In this document: piece by piece, positions 44,925 through 53,051 of the stretch
Layout of the letters: each line of letters starts with the position of its first letter
Position numbering within the stretch: the stretch's first letter is position 1
Notes under the pieces: model-generated
Told to the model about the DNA's origin: nothing
Database searches by the model: none
Seen by the model: the letters and a program-made list of their open reading frames with translations, nothing else
NCBI RefSeq assembly: GCF_002266285.1
Contig: NZ_NPMS01000002.1
Location: 62,001-126,000, forward strand
From: Virgibacillus indicus
GTDB taxonomy: Bacteria; Bacillota; Bacilli; Bacillales; Amphibacillaceae
Length of the DNA stretch: 64,000 bases
Direction of reading: 5' to 3'
Program-made: the position numbers and the translations under genes

Positions 44925-45045
44925 ATGTTATCGCACGACTTAGACTATAAGTTGCGCGAACCCGGGCAAAAGCCGTGCAATTTCCCAATAAAAGAGTGAT
45001 TTCGCACGGCCTTTGCCAGCCATCACGCGACTTTATGCAAACATT
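44925..45045. repeat. Palindromic array of AAGTCGYGCRA-type motifs (copy B)
   Basis: Units: ATCGCACGACTT (44930, inverted), AAGTTGCGCGAA (44949), AAGCCGTGCAAT (44970), then across a short A/T-rich centre TTCGCACGGCCT (45001, inverted) and ATCACGCGACTT (45022, inverted). The two inner pairs are near-complementary. Motif, spacing (about 20 bases) and symmetry match copy A at 33.2 kb. It lies between divergent mrp and USP-like genes. Confidence 0.7.
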
Positions 45046-45235
45046 CAATTTTACATGTGGCAAATTTAAGTTATTTAGCTTATGATGTATGAAAGACAAC
45101 TGGAAACAAATAAAATAATTTAGTGTCTTGTAAGTAGTCTATGCCTGTGTTAAACTTATAAAGTTTTGATAATAACTAGATAAAACCTAGATAAAAACTA
45201 ATATATAATTGAACATTGAAGAGGTGATTACCGCC

Positions 45236-45910
45236 ATGAAGAAAATAAAAGGACGTATGGACGAAAGTATTCTTGTTTGTGTGTACTATGGCCCTAACGG
45301 TGAACGTTTAATAAAACGCGGCCATAAATTAGCATCCATACTCGACTGTCCCTTATATGTGTTAACTGTAGATCCACTGCCATTTGATGAATTTGATGCA
45401 GAAAAGTCCGGATATATCGAACGGTGGAAAGAATTATGCGATGAACTGGATGTAGACGAATTCATCCTTCGTGATAATGAGAAAAAATCATCAGTCAGAG
45501 CAATTGCAGAAGTTGCACACAACCATAACATAACCCAAATTGTTATTGGACAAAGCCCGCAAAACAGGTGGGAAGAGATAACCAAGGGCTCCTTCGTCAA
45601 TGTTCTTCTCCGTGCAATGACATTCATTGACATTCATATTGTAGCCATTGACCGCACACTTAAAAGTACGGAAGATACTACTTATGAAAAAGGGGTGCGT
45701 GCATTTTTGCAAAAGAACGAAGAGGACTATCGAATCAGCTTTACAAGATCAAAGAACAACCTTTATGAAGGTATTTTCTATAAAGAAATCGGAACTGATT
45801 TTAATAATGGCATCTTCAAATTTGTTAATAATGACGGAAAAACATGCCAAGTTCATATAACCGAAGATATAGTAACGGGAAAAATGAAGGAACCGCCGAA
45901 CGTGAAGTAA
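45236..45910 (+). CDS. KdpD/UspA-like universal stress domain protein
   Basis: A 224-residue soluble protein. Residues 10-145 resemble the USP domain of the sensor kinase KdpD: ILVCVYYGPNGERLIKRGHKLA near 12-33 and the nucleotide-loop-like IVIGQSPQNRWEEITKGS near 104-121. The C-terminal 80 residues show no recognised domain. There is no membrane or kinase part. The ATG at 45236 has GAGGTG upstream; a TTG nine codons earlier precedes that site. KdpD USP domains bind nucleotides, in some Firmicutes c-di-AMP, in potassium control. Its place opposite mrp hints at a role in cation balance. Confidence 0.7.
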   Translation: MKKIKGRMDESILVCVYYGPNGERLIKRGHKLASILDCPLYVLTVDPLPFDEFDAEKSGYIERWKELCDELDVDEFILRDNEKKSSVRAIAEVAHNHNITQIVIGQSPQNRWEEITKGSFVNVLLRAMTFIDIHIVAIDRTLKSTEDTTYEKGVRAFLQKNEEDYRISFTRSKNNLYEGIFYKEIGTDFNNGIFKFVNNDGKTCQVHITEDIVTGKMKEPPNVK

Positions 45911-45930
45911 CCTTTTCGTTGAAAATAAAA

Positions 45931-45978
45931 AGTACTGCCCAAATTGTCTTTTGTATTTGGGCAGTACTCTTTTATTTT
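45931..45978. terminator. Bidirectional terminator between USP-like and nitrilase-family genes
   Basis: A perfect 14-base stem AGTACTGCCCAAAT/ATTTGGGCAGTACT (45931-45944, 45955-45968) is followed by CTTTTATTTT on the plus strand and TTTTTATTTTC on the minus. Confidence 0.9.
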
Positions 45979-46001
45979 AGAGGATATTCACCATACTGCA
46001 C

Positions 46002-46787
46002 TCAATACAATTCAGGGACCCTGCTCGTAAAGATCGGTACATCTTTTCTTATTTTGGGGACCATTTCTAAAGAAAGCGACGCAATGATTGTTTCTTCTTC
46101 TGTTTCACCTGCCATATGCAAACAGTTCCCCCATGGGTCGGTCACCATGGACTTGCCCGCAAAGTCTTCCCCGTCATAGCTGCCAATTCGATTACTGGAA
46201 ACTACAAAGAATTGGTTTTCAATCGCACGGGCAATTTGCAGTGCTTTCCAGTGTTCCTTTCGAGCAGTTGGCCATTCAGCAACCACGTATAATATTTGTG
46301 CTCCCTGCAGTGCAAGACTTCTAGCCAGTTCTGGAAAACGCAAATCATAGCAAATGATTAATCCCATTTTGATTCCATCTAATTCAAACACACACACCTT
46401 TTCTCTGCCGCCTGTTAAATAGCTCGGCTCATTAAGCATTGGAACAAGATGCATTTTGTCATATCCATAGACAAGATTTCCACCACGGTCAAAAACAAGA
46501 CTTGTATTATAGATTTTTCCTTCTCGCTTATTAGCCACAGAACCGCCGATAATATTTATTTGGTAAGTTTTCGCCAGCTCTTTTAAAAAGGAAGTTGTGG
46601 GCTCACCATTCACATCGGCATATTTCTCCAACTCTGAAAGTGTATATGCTGTCGTCCACATTTCAGGCAGTACAATGATATCGGGCTGTTCTTTTTTGAC
46701 AGTTTCTTTCACCCAATCTTCAACCCTTAATCGGTTTGCTTTGGGGTTTCCAGCAACAATATCCATTTGATAAATTGCATGTTTCAT
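46002..46787 (-). CDS. Nitrilase-family omega-amidase-like hydrolase
   Basis: A 261-residue carbon-nitrogen hydrolase with the Glu-Lys-Cys triad: E42 in LPEMW, K111 in YDKMHL and C146 in ICYDLRFPE. It is closest in type to B. subtilis MtnU/YkrU and to omega-amidases, which hydrolyse alpha-ketoglutaramate or ketomethionine amides formed by transamination. No methionine-salvage gene is adjacent, so the substrate is uncertain. The ATG at 46787 has GGGAGGAAAA upstream. Confidence 0.88.
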   Translation of the reverse strand: MKHAIYQMDIVAGNPKANRLRVEDWVKETVKKEQPDIIVLPEMWTTAYTLSELEKYADVNGEPTTSFLKELAKTYQINIIGGSVANKREGKIYNTSLVFDRGGNLVYGYDKMHLVPMLNEPSYLTGGREKVCVFELDGIKMGLIICYDLRFPELARSLALQGAQILYVVAEWPTARKEHWKALQIARAIENQFFVVSSNRIGSYDGEDFAGKSMVTDPWGNCLHMAGETEEETIIASLSLEMVPKIRKDVPIFTSRVPELY

Positions 46788-46808
46788 GGTTTTCCTCCCC
46801 CTTAGATT

Positions 46809-47132
46809 CTATTTTTCTTCTTTTCTACCCTTTGCAAATGCACCATTTGTTATCTTGTTAATTGCTGCAAAATAAACTGCAAGCGTAACAGATAAAAGCA
46901 CAATAATAATCGGCACTGCCAGTAAAATTCTTATTATCATATTTTCCACATTTACTGCGAGCCAATTACTCGCCATAAATGTAAATGCTGCTCCCGCACC
47001 GATAATTACCAAAAAGGAAATTGCTACACCTATGTTTTGGATTACAGTAAGCTTCTTTAGCGTATCTTTATTTTTAATTATCAGGTAAAGTATTGCACCT
47101 AATATGATGATTAGTGATAAATTGTCGGACAT
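46809..47132 (-). CDS. Small membrane protein, unknown function
   Basis: A 107-residue protein with three hydrophobic helices, about residues 5-20, 31-55 and 66-90, and a short basic tail (KGRKEEK). I do not recognise the family. The ATG at 47132 has AGGAGAG upstream. It is 21 bases upstream of the nitrilase-family gene and likely co-transcribed with it. Confidence 0.7.
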   Translation of the reverse strand: MSDNLSLIIILGAILYLIIKNKDTLKKLTVIQNIGVAISFLVIIGAGAAFTFMASNWLAVNVENMIIRILLAVPIIIVLLSVTLAVYFAAINKITNGAFAKGRKEEK

Positions 47133-47217
47133 ATCTACTCTCCTATAAAGTTAAATCTTCTATTCTAAATTTATCAGTAATTAAGCTTGAAGTATAGTAA
47201 ATACCAATTTCAAAACC

Positions 47218-47259
47218 AAAAAGCCGGTCTTCCCTCCCCCAAGGAAAAACCGGCTTTTT
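47218..47259 (-). terminator. Intrinsic terminator after the CoA-transferase gene
   Basis: AAAGCCGGT/ACCGGCTTT (47220-47228, 47249-47257) with a 20-base loop, T-rich on both sides. It lies about 65 bases after the stop codon. Confidence 0.75.
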
Positions 47260-47322
47260 CATATATGAACCCCTAATTCAACTACATTTGTGCAAAGAGC
47301 ATATCCTCTTATTTGCGCGAGT

Positions 47323-48837
47323 CTAGTTCTGCTCAACCAGTTCGCGCATTGTACCATTCTTCTTAAAGTTTGTATGCCATGACAATGCCTTTTCCAATAC
47401 ATGTGGTGTTTGGCCGCCACGTTCGAGGGCTTCCTGATAATACTCCCATAATTGTGGGCGATACATTGGATGCGCACAATTTTCAATGATCATCGGAACT
47501 CGTTCTCTCGGTGCTAAGCCGCGAAGATCAGCATACCCCTGCTCTGTGACGACTACATCCACATCATGCTCGGTATGGTCTACATGAGAAACGAATGGAA
47601 CGATACTAGAGATATCTCCACCTTTTGCGATGGACTTTGTCACAAAAATTGCCAGACGGGCATTACGGGCAAAGTCACCAGACCCACCGATCCCATTCAT
47701 CATTTTCGTCCCTGCAACATGTGTGGAGTTAACATTGCCGTAAATATCAAACTCCAATGCTGTATTAATCGAAATCAATCCGAGGCGGCGGATAATTTCC
47801 GGATGGTTGGAAATTTCCTGTGGACGCATAATCAGCTTATCGCGGTATTTTTCAAAACTGCCAAATACCTGCTTCATTTTTTCTTCGGACAAAGTAATCG
47901 AGCAGCAGGAAGCAAAGCTTACTTTACCTGCATCAATCAAATCAAATACTGCATCCTGCAATACCTCTGAATAAACTTCTAAATCTTTAAACTCTGAATC
48001 TACCATGCCATGAAGAACAGCATTGGCCACTGATCCTATGCCTGATTGCAATGGTGCCAGATTTTCTGTTAATCTTCCGGCTGTAATCTCTTTGCGTAAA
48101 AACTCCAGCAGATGCTGTGCCATAATTTTGGTTTCATCATCTGGTGCAACAATAGTGGAAGGTGAGTCTGCTTGATTCGTAAAAACGATTCCTTTTACCT
48201 TTTCCATATCAACTGGAATGCCTGTCGTACCAATGCGGTCATCCGGTTTTGTCAATGGAATTGCTGAACGCTCACCCTGTTTGCCAGGGCTGTATAAATC
48301 ATGAAGTCCTTCCAGCAGTTCAGGCTGTGCTGTATTGATTTCAATAATAATGCCTTTCGCATTCTCAGCAAATGCCAGTGAATTCCCAATTGATGTTGTC
48401 GGGATAATCATTCCATCCTCTGTAATAGAAATCGCTTCCAAAATTGCGTAATCTACTGTATCAATTACATTCGCCCGCAGTAATTCCGCCGTATGTGATA
48501 AATGATGATCCACGAATAAATGCTCACCAGCGTTTATTTTCTTCCGCATTGCTGGATCTGCCTGAAAAGGTAAACGTTTATTGATAATACCAGCTTCTGC
48601 AAACATCTTATCAATATCTGACCCCAATGAAGCCCCCGTAAATACGTTAACTTTAAATTCCTCTCCATTTTCAGCCCGATTAATTAACGCTGTAGGCACC
48701 GCTTTCACGTCACCCGCACGAGTAAAACCACTTAACCCCAATGTCATACCATCTTGAATCCATGATGCAGCTTCCTGCGCCGAAACTACACGATTCTGTA
48801 AGGGAAGGTATTTGATGCGATCTAAAACTTTCTCCAT
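47323..48837 (-). CDS. Acetyl-CoA hydrolase / succinyl-CoA:acetate CoA-transferase
   Basis: A 504-residue class I CoA-transferase (Ach1/AarC/SucC-type). The catalytic glutamate lies in LEVYSEVLQDAVFDLID near 289-305, and GLSGFTRAGDVKAVP near 35-49 and NGIGGSGDFARNA near 395-407 are conserved in the family. It exchanges CoA between succinyl- or acetyl-CoA and acetate. The ATG at 48837 has AGAGGGA upstream, preferred over TTG at 48843. It follows a LytTR regulator gene on the same strand by about 130 bases, and that protein may control it. Confidence 0.92.
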   Translation of the reverse strand: MEKVLDRIKYLPLQNRVVSAQEAASWIQDGMTLGLSGFTRAGDVKAVPTALINRAENGEEFKVNVFTGASLGSDIDKMFAEAGIINKRLPFQADPAMRKKINAGEHLFVDHHLSHTAELLRANVIDTVDYAILEAISITEDGMIIPTTSIGNSLAFAENAKGIIIEINTAQPELLEGLHDLYSPGKQGERSAIPLTKPDDRIGTTGIPVDMEKVKGIVFTNQADSPSTIVAPDDETKIMAQHLLEFLRKEITAGRLTENLAPLQSGIGSVANAVLHGMVDSEFKDLEVYSEVLQDAVFDLIDAGKVSFASCCSITLSEEKMKQVFGSFEKYRDKLIMRPQEISNHPEIIRRLGLISINTALEFDIYGNVNSTHVAGTKMMNGIGGSGDFARNARLAIFVTKSIAKGGDISSIVPFVSHVDHTEHDVDVVVTEQGYADLRGLAPRERVPMIIENCAHPMYRPQLWEYYQEALERGGQTPHVLEKALSWHTNFKKNGTMRELVEQN

Positions 48838-48966
48838 AGCCAATCCCTCTTTCCTAAGTTTTATAATAATTCTAACTTATCTGGTTCATCCTTAGGAGAT
48901 TTGGGTGGTAAAAAGAGAATAATTGTCTGGGCCATTAATATTTATGGGTAAAGCAGCATATTTCCG

Positions 48967-49611
48967 TTAAAAACCAAGCAATTTACGAAAATAACTGGAA
49001 TAGGATTGACTTACTGGAACCCTTTCATCATTATCCATCTCCAACAAAAAGGTGGAATGTGTATCCGGATGGATCTCTTTAATATGATTAACATTTACGA
49101 TAAAAGATCGATGACAGCGAATAAAAGATTCTCTAGGCAGGGTGTATTCAAATTCCTGCAAGGTATTTTTATTTGTCCCTGAAAATCCATCTGCAATGAC
49201 ATGGGTTTTTCGTTCTTTTACCTCTAAGTACTTTACCTTATCAAAAGGAACAGGTTTCCATCCATCACTCACTTTTACAGTTACTACTGATTTCCCCTCC
49301 GTAAGTGCAGGATAAATCGCTAAAAGACTGCCTTCCAGCTTGTCATCATAATGAATCGGCACAGCCATTCCATGATAAGGGACACCATATATATTGCGAT
49401 TGATAAATTCGGAAACCTTTTGTTCCGTTACTAATGCTTTATGGGCCAGGGTTCCGTCTTTGATGGGGTCTCCCGGCCTTATTTTTAAATCAATTCGTTT
49501 ACTTGGCCGGTAATAAATATATTCTTCTGTATTTGAAACAGCAATGGAAATTTCATCGGAAAACAACTCGCCTATGACATCGAGGAGAGATGTATTCGTT
49601 AATTTTTGCAT
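48967..49611 (-). CDS. LytTR-type DNA-binding regulator with N-terminal sensor-like domain
   Basis: A 214-residue protein. The C-terminal half (from about residue 115, VKVSDGWKPVPFDKVKYLEV then FIRCHRSFIVNVNHI) is a LytTR DNA-binding domain. The N-terminal 110 residues (SLLDVIGELFSDEISIAVSN, then YYRPSKRIDLKIRPGDPI) look like a PAS/GAF-type small-ligand sensor rather than a receiver domain. The ATG at 49611 has AAAGGAG upstream. It probably regulates the CoA-transferase gene beside it; in Bacillaceae such regulators respond to carboxylates, which is inference here. Confidence 0.8.
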   Translation of the reverse strand: MQKLTNTSLLDVIGELFSDEISIAVSNTEEYIYYRPSKRIDLKIRPGDPIKDGTLAHKALVTEQKVSEFINRNIYGVPYHGMAVPIHYDDKLEGSLLAIYPALTEGKSVVTVKVSDGWKPVPFDKVKYLEVKERKTHVIADGFSGTNKNTLQEFEYTLPRESFIRCHRSFIVNVNHIKEIHPDTHSTFLLEMDNDERVPVSQSYSSYFRKLLGF

Positions 49612-49719
49612 TGTCTTAGCTCCTTTAAAGCGGGATCTAATATGATGGTAGGTAGTGCTCATTAATTATTGTGTTTTGCCGTTAAAGTTAAATTGTCCTT
49701 CTCTGCAGGGCTGGAAGAA

Positions 49720-49900
49720 GTGCTCAGTTGAGAGACAGCATTGCTTAGTTGAGAGTTAACCATCCAAAGTTGAGAAACAATAGGAAAAAGTTGAGAGAAA
49801 CTAGCACTGGCATACCCTTTGTTTCAACTTTCACCAGTTACCTCTCAACTATTCTTGATTGTCTCCCAACTCTAGGTCAATATCTCCCAACCTAAACAGA
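49720..49900. repeat. Palindromic array of AAGTTGAGAGA motifs (copy C)
   Basis: Four direct units of AGTTGAGA(G/A) at about 49726, 49747, 49769 and 49789 are followed by four inverted units at about 49821 (TTTCAACTT), 49841 (CTCTCAACT), 49862 (CTCCCAACT) and 49883 (CTCCCAACC). Spacing is about 20 bases throughout. The layout is the same as in copies A and B and the unit (AAGTTGAGAGA) is related to AAGTYGYGCRA. It fills nearly all of the 307-base gap and has no reading frame. Confidence 0.7.
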
Positions 49901-49918
49901 CCATCAATTAATTAGTTT

Positions 49919-50401
49919 TTATTTTTGTGCGAATGTATCTGGCATTACCGCTGCAACTACTTCGCCTTTTGCACAGCATACATCGTTTGCAAATACTTCT
50001 GTATGTATTTTCCATTTTTTTGGATGGATTTCCTCTATCGTACCAACAGCTTTCAGTGGGACTTCATGTGGAGTAGGTTTGATAAAATCTACCTTCAAAG
50101 ATGCTGTTACAAAACGCGGTGGTTCTTTGTCATCGCTAGGCTCATATCCATTTTTTCGATGAAGGGCAAGCGCTGCTGAGCCTGTTCCATGACAGTCGAC
50201 AATGGAACCTATTAATCCACCGTAAACAAAACCGGGTATAGCTGTATGCTCTGGACGTGGTGTATAGACTGTTACTGTTTTCTCACCAACCCACCCTGTG
50301 CGAAGATGAAGTCCATTTTCATTAAGCCTTCCGCAGCCATAGCACCAGGAATAATCCTCTGCATATTTATCCTGGATGGCATGTACAATCGTATCAGACA
50401 T
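49919..50401 (-). CDS. PaaI-type hotdog thioesterase
   Basis: A 160-residue hotdog-fold protein. YSWCYGCGRLNENGLHLR near 17-34 and the catalytic-region FVYGGLIGSIVDCHGTGSAA near 58-77 are typical of PaaI/YigI-like acyl-CoA thioesterases. The ATG at 50401 has GGGAGG eight bases upstream; an ATG six bases earlier lies too close to that site. Substrate not known. Confidence 0.85.
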   Translation of the reverse strand: MSDTIVHAIQDKYAEDYSWCYGCGRLNENGLHLRTGWVGEKTVTVYTPRPEHTAIPGFVYGGLIGSIVDCHGTGSAALALHRKNGYEPSDDKEPPRFVTASLKVDFIKPTPHEVPLKAVGTIEEIHPKKWKIHTEVFANDVCCAKGEVVAAVMPDTFAQK

Positions 50402-50572
50402 AACCATTTCCTCCCTTTTTCTCTTTAGTATAGCATAGTGGAAATTGCTGTTTTACATCTTTTTCGACAAAAAACAAATGATATCTGGAGAAAGATACGG
50501 TTTTTTGGTACTCTTTAAGGTGGGAGAGTTAAGAAAGCGTTTCTATGGATCATATAATATGGGGGTTTTATC

Positions 50573-51634
50573 ATGAAAAGATTAGTTGTATTAGGAGGGG
50601 GCTATGGCGGGCTGAAAATTGTTCTGGGTCTGCTGGAGCATCATCTGCCGGAGGATGTACATATAACTATTGTTGATCGAAATCCGTATCACTCAATAAA
50701 AACGGAATTTTATACAATAGCTGCCGGAACTGTAGCAGAGAAAGATGTGCGCATGAACTTTCCGGATGATAAACGTGTCCAATACGTGTATGGCGAAATA
50801 ACAAAAATAGACTCAGAAAGTCAGGAAATTATCATAAAAGGGAAAACCGAGCATGTACCGTATGATTTTCTGGTGATTGGCCTGGGCTGCGAGGATAATT
50901 ATCATGGTGTACCAGGGGCAGAGGAATTTACAGAAAGTGTTCAAACCTTTTCAAGAGCCAGACACACTGGACTTTCTGTTGGAAACCTGAAAGCGTATGG
51001 AAAAGTAACAATCGTTGGAGCAGGTCTGAGCGGAATTGAAGTTGCTTCAGAAATAAGAGAAAGCAGATCGGACCTTAACATACGCATCCTTGATAGGGGT
51101 GCATCTGTTTTAAAAGCATTTGACTCTAAAATTCAGGAGCATGTGCATGAATGGTTTATTAAACATGATGTAGACGTTTTGCATAATTCCAGCGTGGAGT
51201 ATGTTGAAAAAGATGGTGTATGCAATAATGGCGTATGTTTTGTTAATGATGTGACTATTTGGACTGCTGGTGTGCGCCCTAACTTTTTAGCAAGAGAGCT
51301 GCCATTTGACAAAGATATTCATGAAAAAATTATTGTAAACGATTTTTTCCAGGTCCCGTCACAGCCCAATGTTTATGTCGTCGGAGATTGTGCTTCTTCT
51401 GAACATTCCCCAAGTGCACAGCTGGCTGGACAGCAAGGAGAACAGGTTGCTGAGGTGCTATTAGCTGTTTTAAATGATAAAGAACCGAAGAAACCAAAAG
51501 AACTTAAGCTAAAGGGAACACTTGGCTCTCTTGGTAAATCCGATGGTTTTGGCAATATGATGGAAAGGGCAGTCACCGGCTATTTGCCAAGACTTGCGAA
51601 GTCGGGAGTATTGTGGTTGAATAAGCGCCATTAA
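50573..51634 (+). CDS. NDH-2-like NAD(P)/FAD oxidoreductase
   Basis: A 353-residue flavoprotein with the FAD motif VVLGGGYGGL at 5-14, an NAD motif VTIVGAGLSGIEVASE near 144-159 and the second FAD segment VYVVGDCASS near 264-273. It is close in type to B. subtilis YutJ. It is shorter than full NDH-2 (about 400 residues) and lacks a clear C-terminal membrane anchor, so it may not feed quinone directly. The ATG at 50573 follows GGGGGTTTTATC. A strong terminator follows. Confidence 0.88.
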   Translation: MKRLVVLGGGYGGLKIVLGLLEHHLPEDVHITIVDRNPYHSIKTEFYTIAAGTVAEKDVRMNFPDDKRVQYVYGEITKIDSESQEIIIKGKTEHVPYDFLVIGLGCEDNYHGVPGAEEFTESVQTFSRARHTGLSVGNLKAYGKVTIVGAGLSGIEVASEIRESRSDLNIRILDRGASVLKAFDSKIQEHVHEWFIKHDVDVLHNSSVEYVEKDGVCNNGVCFVNDVTIWTAGVRPNFLARELPFDKDIHEKIIVNDFFQVPSQPNVYVVGDCASSEHSPSAQLAGQQGEQVAEVLLAVLNDKEPKKPKELKLKGTLGSLGKSDGFGNMMERAVTGYLPRLAKSGVLWLNKRH

Positions 51635-51657
51635 TTTAAAAAACAGATGCTAATAAA

Positions 51658-51692
51658 AGGCTCTCCTAAAATCAATTAGGAAAGCCTTTTTT
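51658..51692 (+). terminator. Intrinsic terminator after NDH-2-like gene
   Basis: AGGCTCTCCTAA/TTAGGAAAGCCT (51658-51669, 51676-51687, one mismatch) is followed by a run of Ts. The minus strand also carries TTTTATTA, so it can end the convergent gene too. Confidence 0.85.
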
Positions 51693-51695
51693 AAA

Positions 51696-52421
51696 TTAAT
51701 GAGACTTATTTCTTTCTCCAAACGGAAATAATTTAAGCTCCTTTGCTTCTTCCGCATGGTTTGCAATAATTTCCTCAAAAAGCTGTTCAGCATCTTTATC
51801 TTTTGTATCAATGCCTAATTGTGCAGCAGATTGAAAAATTTTCTGTTCGTGTATTTCTTTTGCAATCTCACCTGGCCCTTTTCCTTCTGTATCGATTCCC
51901 AGCTCTTTTGCTTTATTTGTGATATATGTCTGCATCACCTCTCGCTTTATTTTCTTAATATCCTTTCCTTCTGTGGAAATTCCCAATTCCTCTGCTTTTT
52001 GTTTCACTTGTAATTCATGTACTTCTTTAGCGAGAGCTTTAGGTTCTTTGCCATCTGTCTCTATTCCCAGCTCAGCTGCCTTTTTCATCACTTTCTGATG
52101 GTGGACTTCCTTTGCCAGTTCTTTCGTATCTTTTCCTTCTATGTCTATTCCAAGTTCTTCTGCAGCTTGTTTTACTTTAGCCTCATGCACTTCTTTTGCA
52201 AGGGTTTTGGCGTTTTTCCCTTCTGTGTCTATTCCAAGTTCCTCCGCTTTCAATTTCAGAAATGCCTCGCTTTTGTAAAACCTTTCACCCATTTTGTCAT
52301 GCTGCTCTTCGGACTTCCATACATCATAATCATGGAAATCTGCTGATACTGGAGATGACGGCAATGCAACCCCCAGTGATATAACCATTGCAAATGCTAT
52401 TATGAAACTCTTTTTCATCAT
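51696..52421 (-). CDS. Secreted protein with six 28-residue helical repeats
   Basis: A 241-residue protein with a signal peptide (KKSFIIAFAMVISLGVALPS, then cleavage near VSADFH at residue 27). From about residue 60 to 227 it has six units of exactly 28 residues, consensus LGIDTEGKDxKxLAKEVHEx plus eight residues. Each unit looks like a helix pair with a short GKD turn. The spacing is constant and later units are more diverged. I know no function; similar repeats occur in secreted Bacillus proteins of unknown role. The ATG at 52421 has GGAAGGA upstream. It seems to be transcribed alone. Confidence 0.8.
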   Translation of the reverse strand: MMKKSFIIAFAMVISLGVALPSSPVSADFHDYDVWKSEEQHDKMGERFYKSEAFLKLKAEELGIDTEGKNAKTLAKEVHEAKVKQAAEELGIDIEGKDTKELAKEVHHQKVMKKAAELGIETDGKEPKALAKEVHELQVKQKAEELGISTEGKDIKKIKREVMQTYITNKAKELGIDTEGKGPGEIAKEIHEQKIFQSAAQLGIDTKDKDAEQLFEEIIANHAEEAKELKLFPFGERNKSH

Positions 52422-52545
52422 GCAACATCCTTCCTGTTGTTGGATTTTTCCATTTCATAGTATTGCCCGTAACAGAAAATTAATGACGAAAAAGAGCTTT
52501 TTTTATAGATATTGATGCCTTTTATACAACGCAATTGATGTAAAC

Positions 52546-52711
52546 TGTGAACTACTTGACATGGCGGTTGGGCGACCGCTGCGGAAATACACTACGCTTT
52601 CCGTGGGCGGCTGATGAGCCTCCTCGAGCTGTCGCTCTGCGGGGTCTCATCTAGGCCTCTGCTCCCACAGGAGTCTCCGCGTATTTCCTTCGCTGATGGT
52701 CCGGTTGCTGC
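52546..52711. repeat. GC-rich dispersed repeat, copy 1 (inverted relative to copy 2)
   Basis: About 150 G+C-rich bases in an otherwise A+T-rich gap. Marks are GCCTCCTCGAG (52619), TGCGGGGTCT (52638) and ACAGGAGTCTCCGC (52667). The reverse complement matches the copy at 52755-52895 in the same order of blocks (ACTCCTG, AGACCCCGCAGAG, CTCGAGGAGGCT, CGCGGAAAGC). Repeats with GACTCCTGCGGGA and AGACCCCGCAG blocks are widespread in Bacillaceae genomes, to my knowledge without known function. No coding potential. Confidence 0.75.
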
Positions 52712-52754
52712 TGACGAATTGCATTAGTAATAATATACAAAGCATCTAACCACC

Positions 52755-52913
52755 TCACCAGTTCGGGTGAGCGAAGGGCGGTGACTCCTGCGGGAATAGC
52801 ACGTGTCCGAAGACCCCGCAGAGTGGTTTTCTCGAGGAGGCTGAGGCCGTGCCCGCGGAAAGCATCCGCCCGCAGCGATCCCGAACGGCGATTTTAGCAG
52901 ATGCTAAGTAGTT
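52755..52913. repeat. GC-rich dispersed repeat, copy 2
   Basis: Inverted partner of the copy at 52.6 kb: TGACTCCTGCGGGAATAG (52781), AGACCCCGCAGAG (52812), CTCGAGGAGGCTGAGG (52833) and CCCGCGGAAAGCATCC (52852). Outer arms GAACTACTT (52548) and AAGTAGTTC (52905) are also inverted repeats, so the pair can form one very large stem with a loop of about 50 bases. No reading frame is supported. Confidence 0.75.
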
Positions 52914-52998
52914 CGCATTCTATAGATTTTGTGTCAGTAGCAAATTCTTTTTGATAGGGCGAGCAGTGCGCAGTCCTGGGTTTTCCCAGCAAAACAAT

Positions 52999-53029
52999 CA
53001 AAAAAGAAGACCTGATTTTAGATCTTCTT
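52999..53029 (-). terminator. Intrinsic terminator after desR
   Basis: On the minus strand AAGAAGATC/GGTCTTCTT (53029-53021 with 53012-53004, one G-T pair) is followed by TTTTGATT. It lies 23 bases after the desR stop. Confidence 0.75.
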
Positions 53030-53051
53030 AACTAACCCCGTTTTAAAATTG

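Noticed and set aside
44756..44950. Plus-strand frame of 64 codons upstream of the KdpD-like gene
   Set aside because: No ribosome site, no recognisable protein features, and its end runs into the repeat array.
44522..45235. ydaO/c-di-AMP or other riboswitch in the mrp-USP intergenic region
   Set aside because: No recognisable conserved riboswitch core; the structure present is explained by the motif array.
52546..52913. Remnant of an insertion sequence or tRNA/rRNA spacer
   Set aside because: No transposase fragment or RNA gene features; block order fits a dispersed non-coding repeat.
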